Translations under genes and position numbers: made by a program
In this document: one piece after another, positions 63,695-64,000 of the stretch
Numbering within the stretch: the first letter of the stretch is position 1
How the letters are laid out: every line of letters starts with the position of its first letter
The notes under the pieces: generated by a model
Databases searched by the model: none
The model's input: only the letters and a program-made list of their open reading frames with translations
Told to the model about the DNA's origin: nothing
Source: Pisaster brevispinus
Taxonomy: Eukaryota; Echinodermata; Asteroidea; Forcipulatida; Asteriidae
DNA: 64,000 nt
Assembly: GCA_023634235.1 (NCBI GenBank)
Contig: JAMKCF010000004.1
Coordinates: 23,878,527-23,942,526 of the forward strand
Direction: 5' to 3'

Positions 63695-64000
63695 ATGATA
63701 AATTCCCATCGTTTATTCAGAATCGTCGCCTTCCGATAACAAAAATGGCCGCCGTCGCTTGTATCACTGGTATGCTGCGTGCAACGCTGGTCCACGACAT
63801 GCCTTAAGACGGTATTCAATAGTATTCTGTGCGCAACACTGGTCCACAATAATCAATGGCTTATCTTTTATACGTAAACCGTTGCAACGCGTTGGTTATT
63901 GTGAACCAGCGTTGCGCGCAGCATACCATTGATACAAGCGACGGCGGCCATTTTTGTTATCGGAAGGCGACGATTCCGAATAACGATGGGAATTTATCAT
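63695..64000. repeat. Long inverted repeat truncated by the window end
   Basis: Left arm 63695-63794 (ATGATAAATTCCCATCG, CGCCTTCCGATAACAAAAAT, GGCCGCCGTCGCTTGTATCA) matches right arm 63903-64000 in reverse complement almost perfectly, with about 108 bases between. The middle contains a further copy of the GCAACGCTGGTCCAC motif (GCAACACTGGTCCACAATAA). The right arm may continue past base 64000. Confidence 0.92.

Overview
This is a eukaryotic, intron-rich, AT-rich genomic window from an animal. The three genes are metazoan. The non-coding DNA is full of short palindromic transposons, tRNA-derived SINEs and tandem repeats, as is typical of marine deuterostome invertebrates. My best guess is an echinoderm, perhaps a sea star, but species cannot be read from the sequence alone. 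No prokaryotic operon, CRISPR array, rRNA gene or convincing functional tRNA gene is present.

Layout. (1) 240-1670, + strand: the last three coding exons of an ADAMTS9/ADAMTS20 (gon-1) type secreted metalloprotease, encoding most of its C-terminal GON domain, with a probable 3'UTR intron. (2) About 2.1-7.6 kb: intergenic DNA with SINEs and palindromic repeats. (3) 7621-16047: one large inverted-repeat (foldback-like) element with arms of about 0.67 kb. It encloses a 324-bp tandem array, a tandem array of 142-bp tRNA-like units, and a patch that looks like decayed coding sequence. The right arm carries a later insertion of about 0.75 kb. (4) 16.0-21.5 kb: probable 3'UTR and downstream DNA of the next gene. 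(5) 21493-51606, - strand: a complete UBE2H gene (ubiquitin-conjugating E2), seven coding exons, 181 codons, intact HPN motif and catalytic Cys87. (6) 54533 to beyond 62023, - strand: ZC3HC1/NIPA, the nuclear-basket C3HC zinc-finger protein. Eight coding exons are visible; the N-terminal exon was not found and one junction is unresolved. (7) 62.0-64.0 kb: non-coding, ending in a large inverted repeat cut by the window edge.

UBE2H and ZC3HC1 lie head-to-tail on the same strand, the same order and orientation as in human 7q32, so this looks like an ancient deuterostome gene neighbourhood. Both genes carry an intron with minor-spliceosome (U12) signals. UBE2H intron 1 (14.6 kb) begins GTATCCTTT and has a TTCCTTGAC branch site. 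A ZC3HC1 intron begins ATATCCTTT and has a TTCCTTAAC branch site, and it keeps the reading frame only if it ends in AA, giving an unusual AT-AA intron. The other strong candidate for an undescribed structure is the foldback element with its repeated tRNA-Gln-like Pol III-type units, each with A box, B box, foldable acceptor and T stems and a T4 terminator-like run.

All exon boundaries were placed by hand from splice signals, reading phase and remembered family sequence. No alignment or RNA evidence was available.
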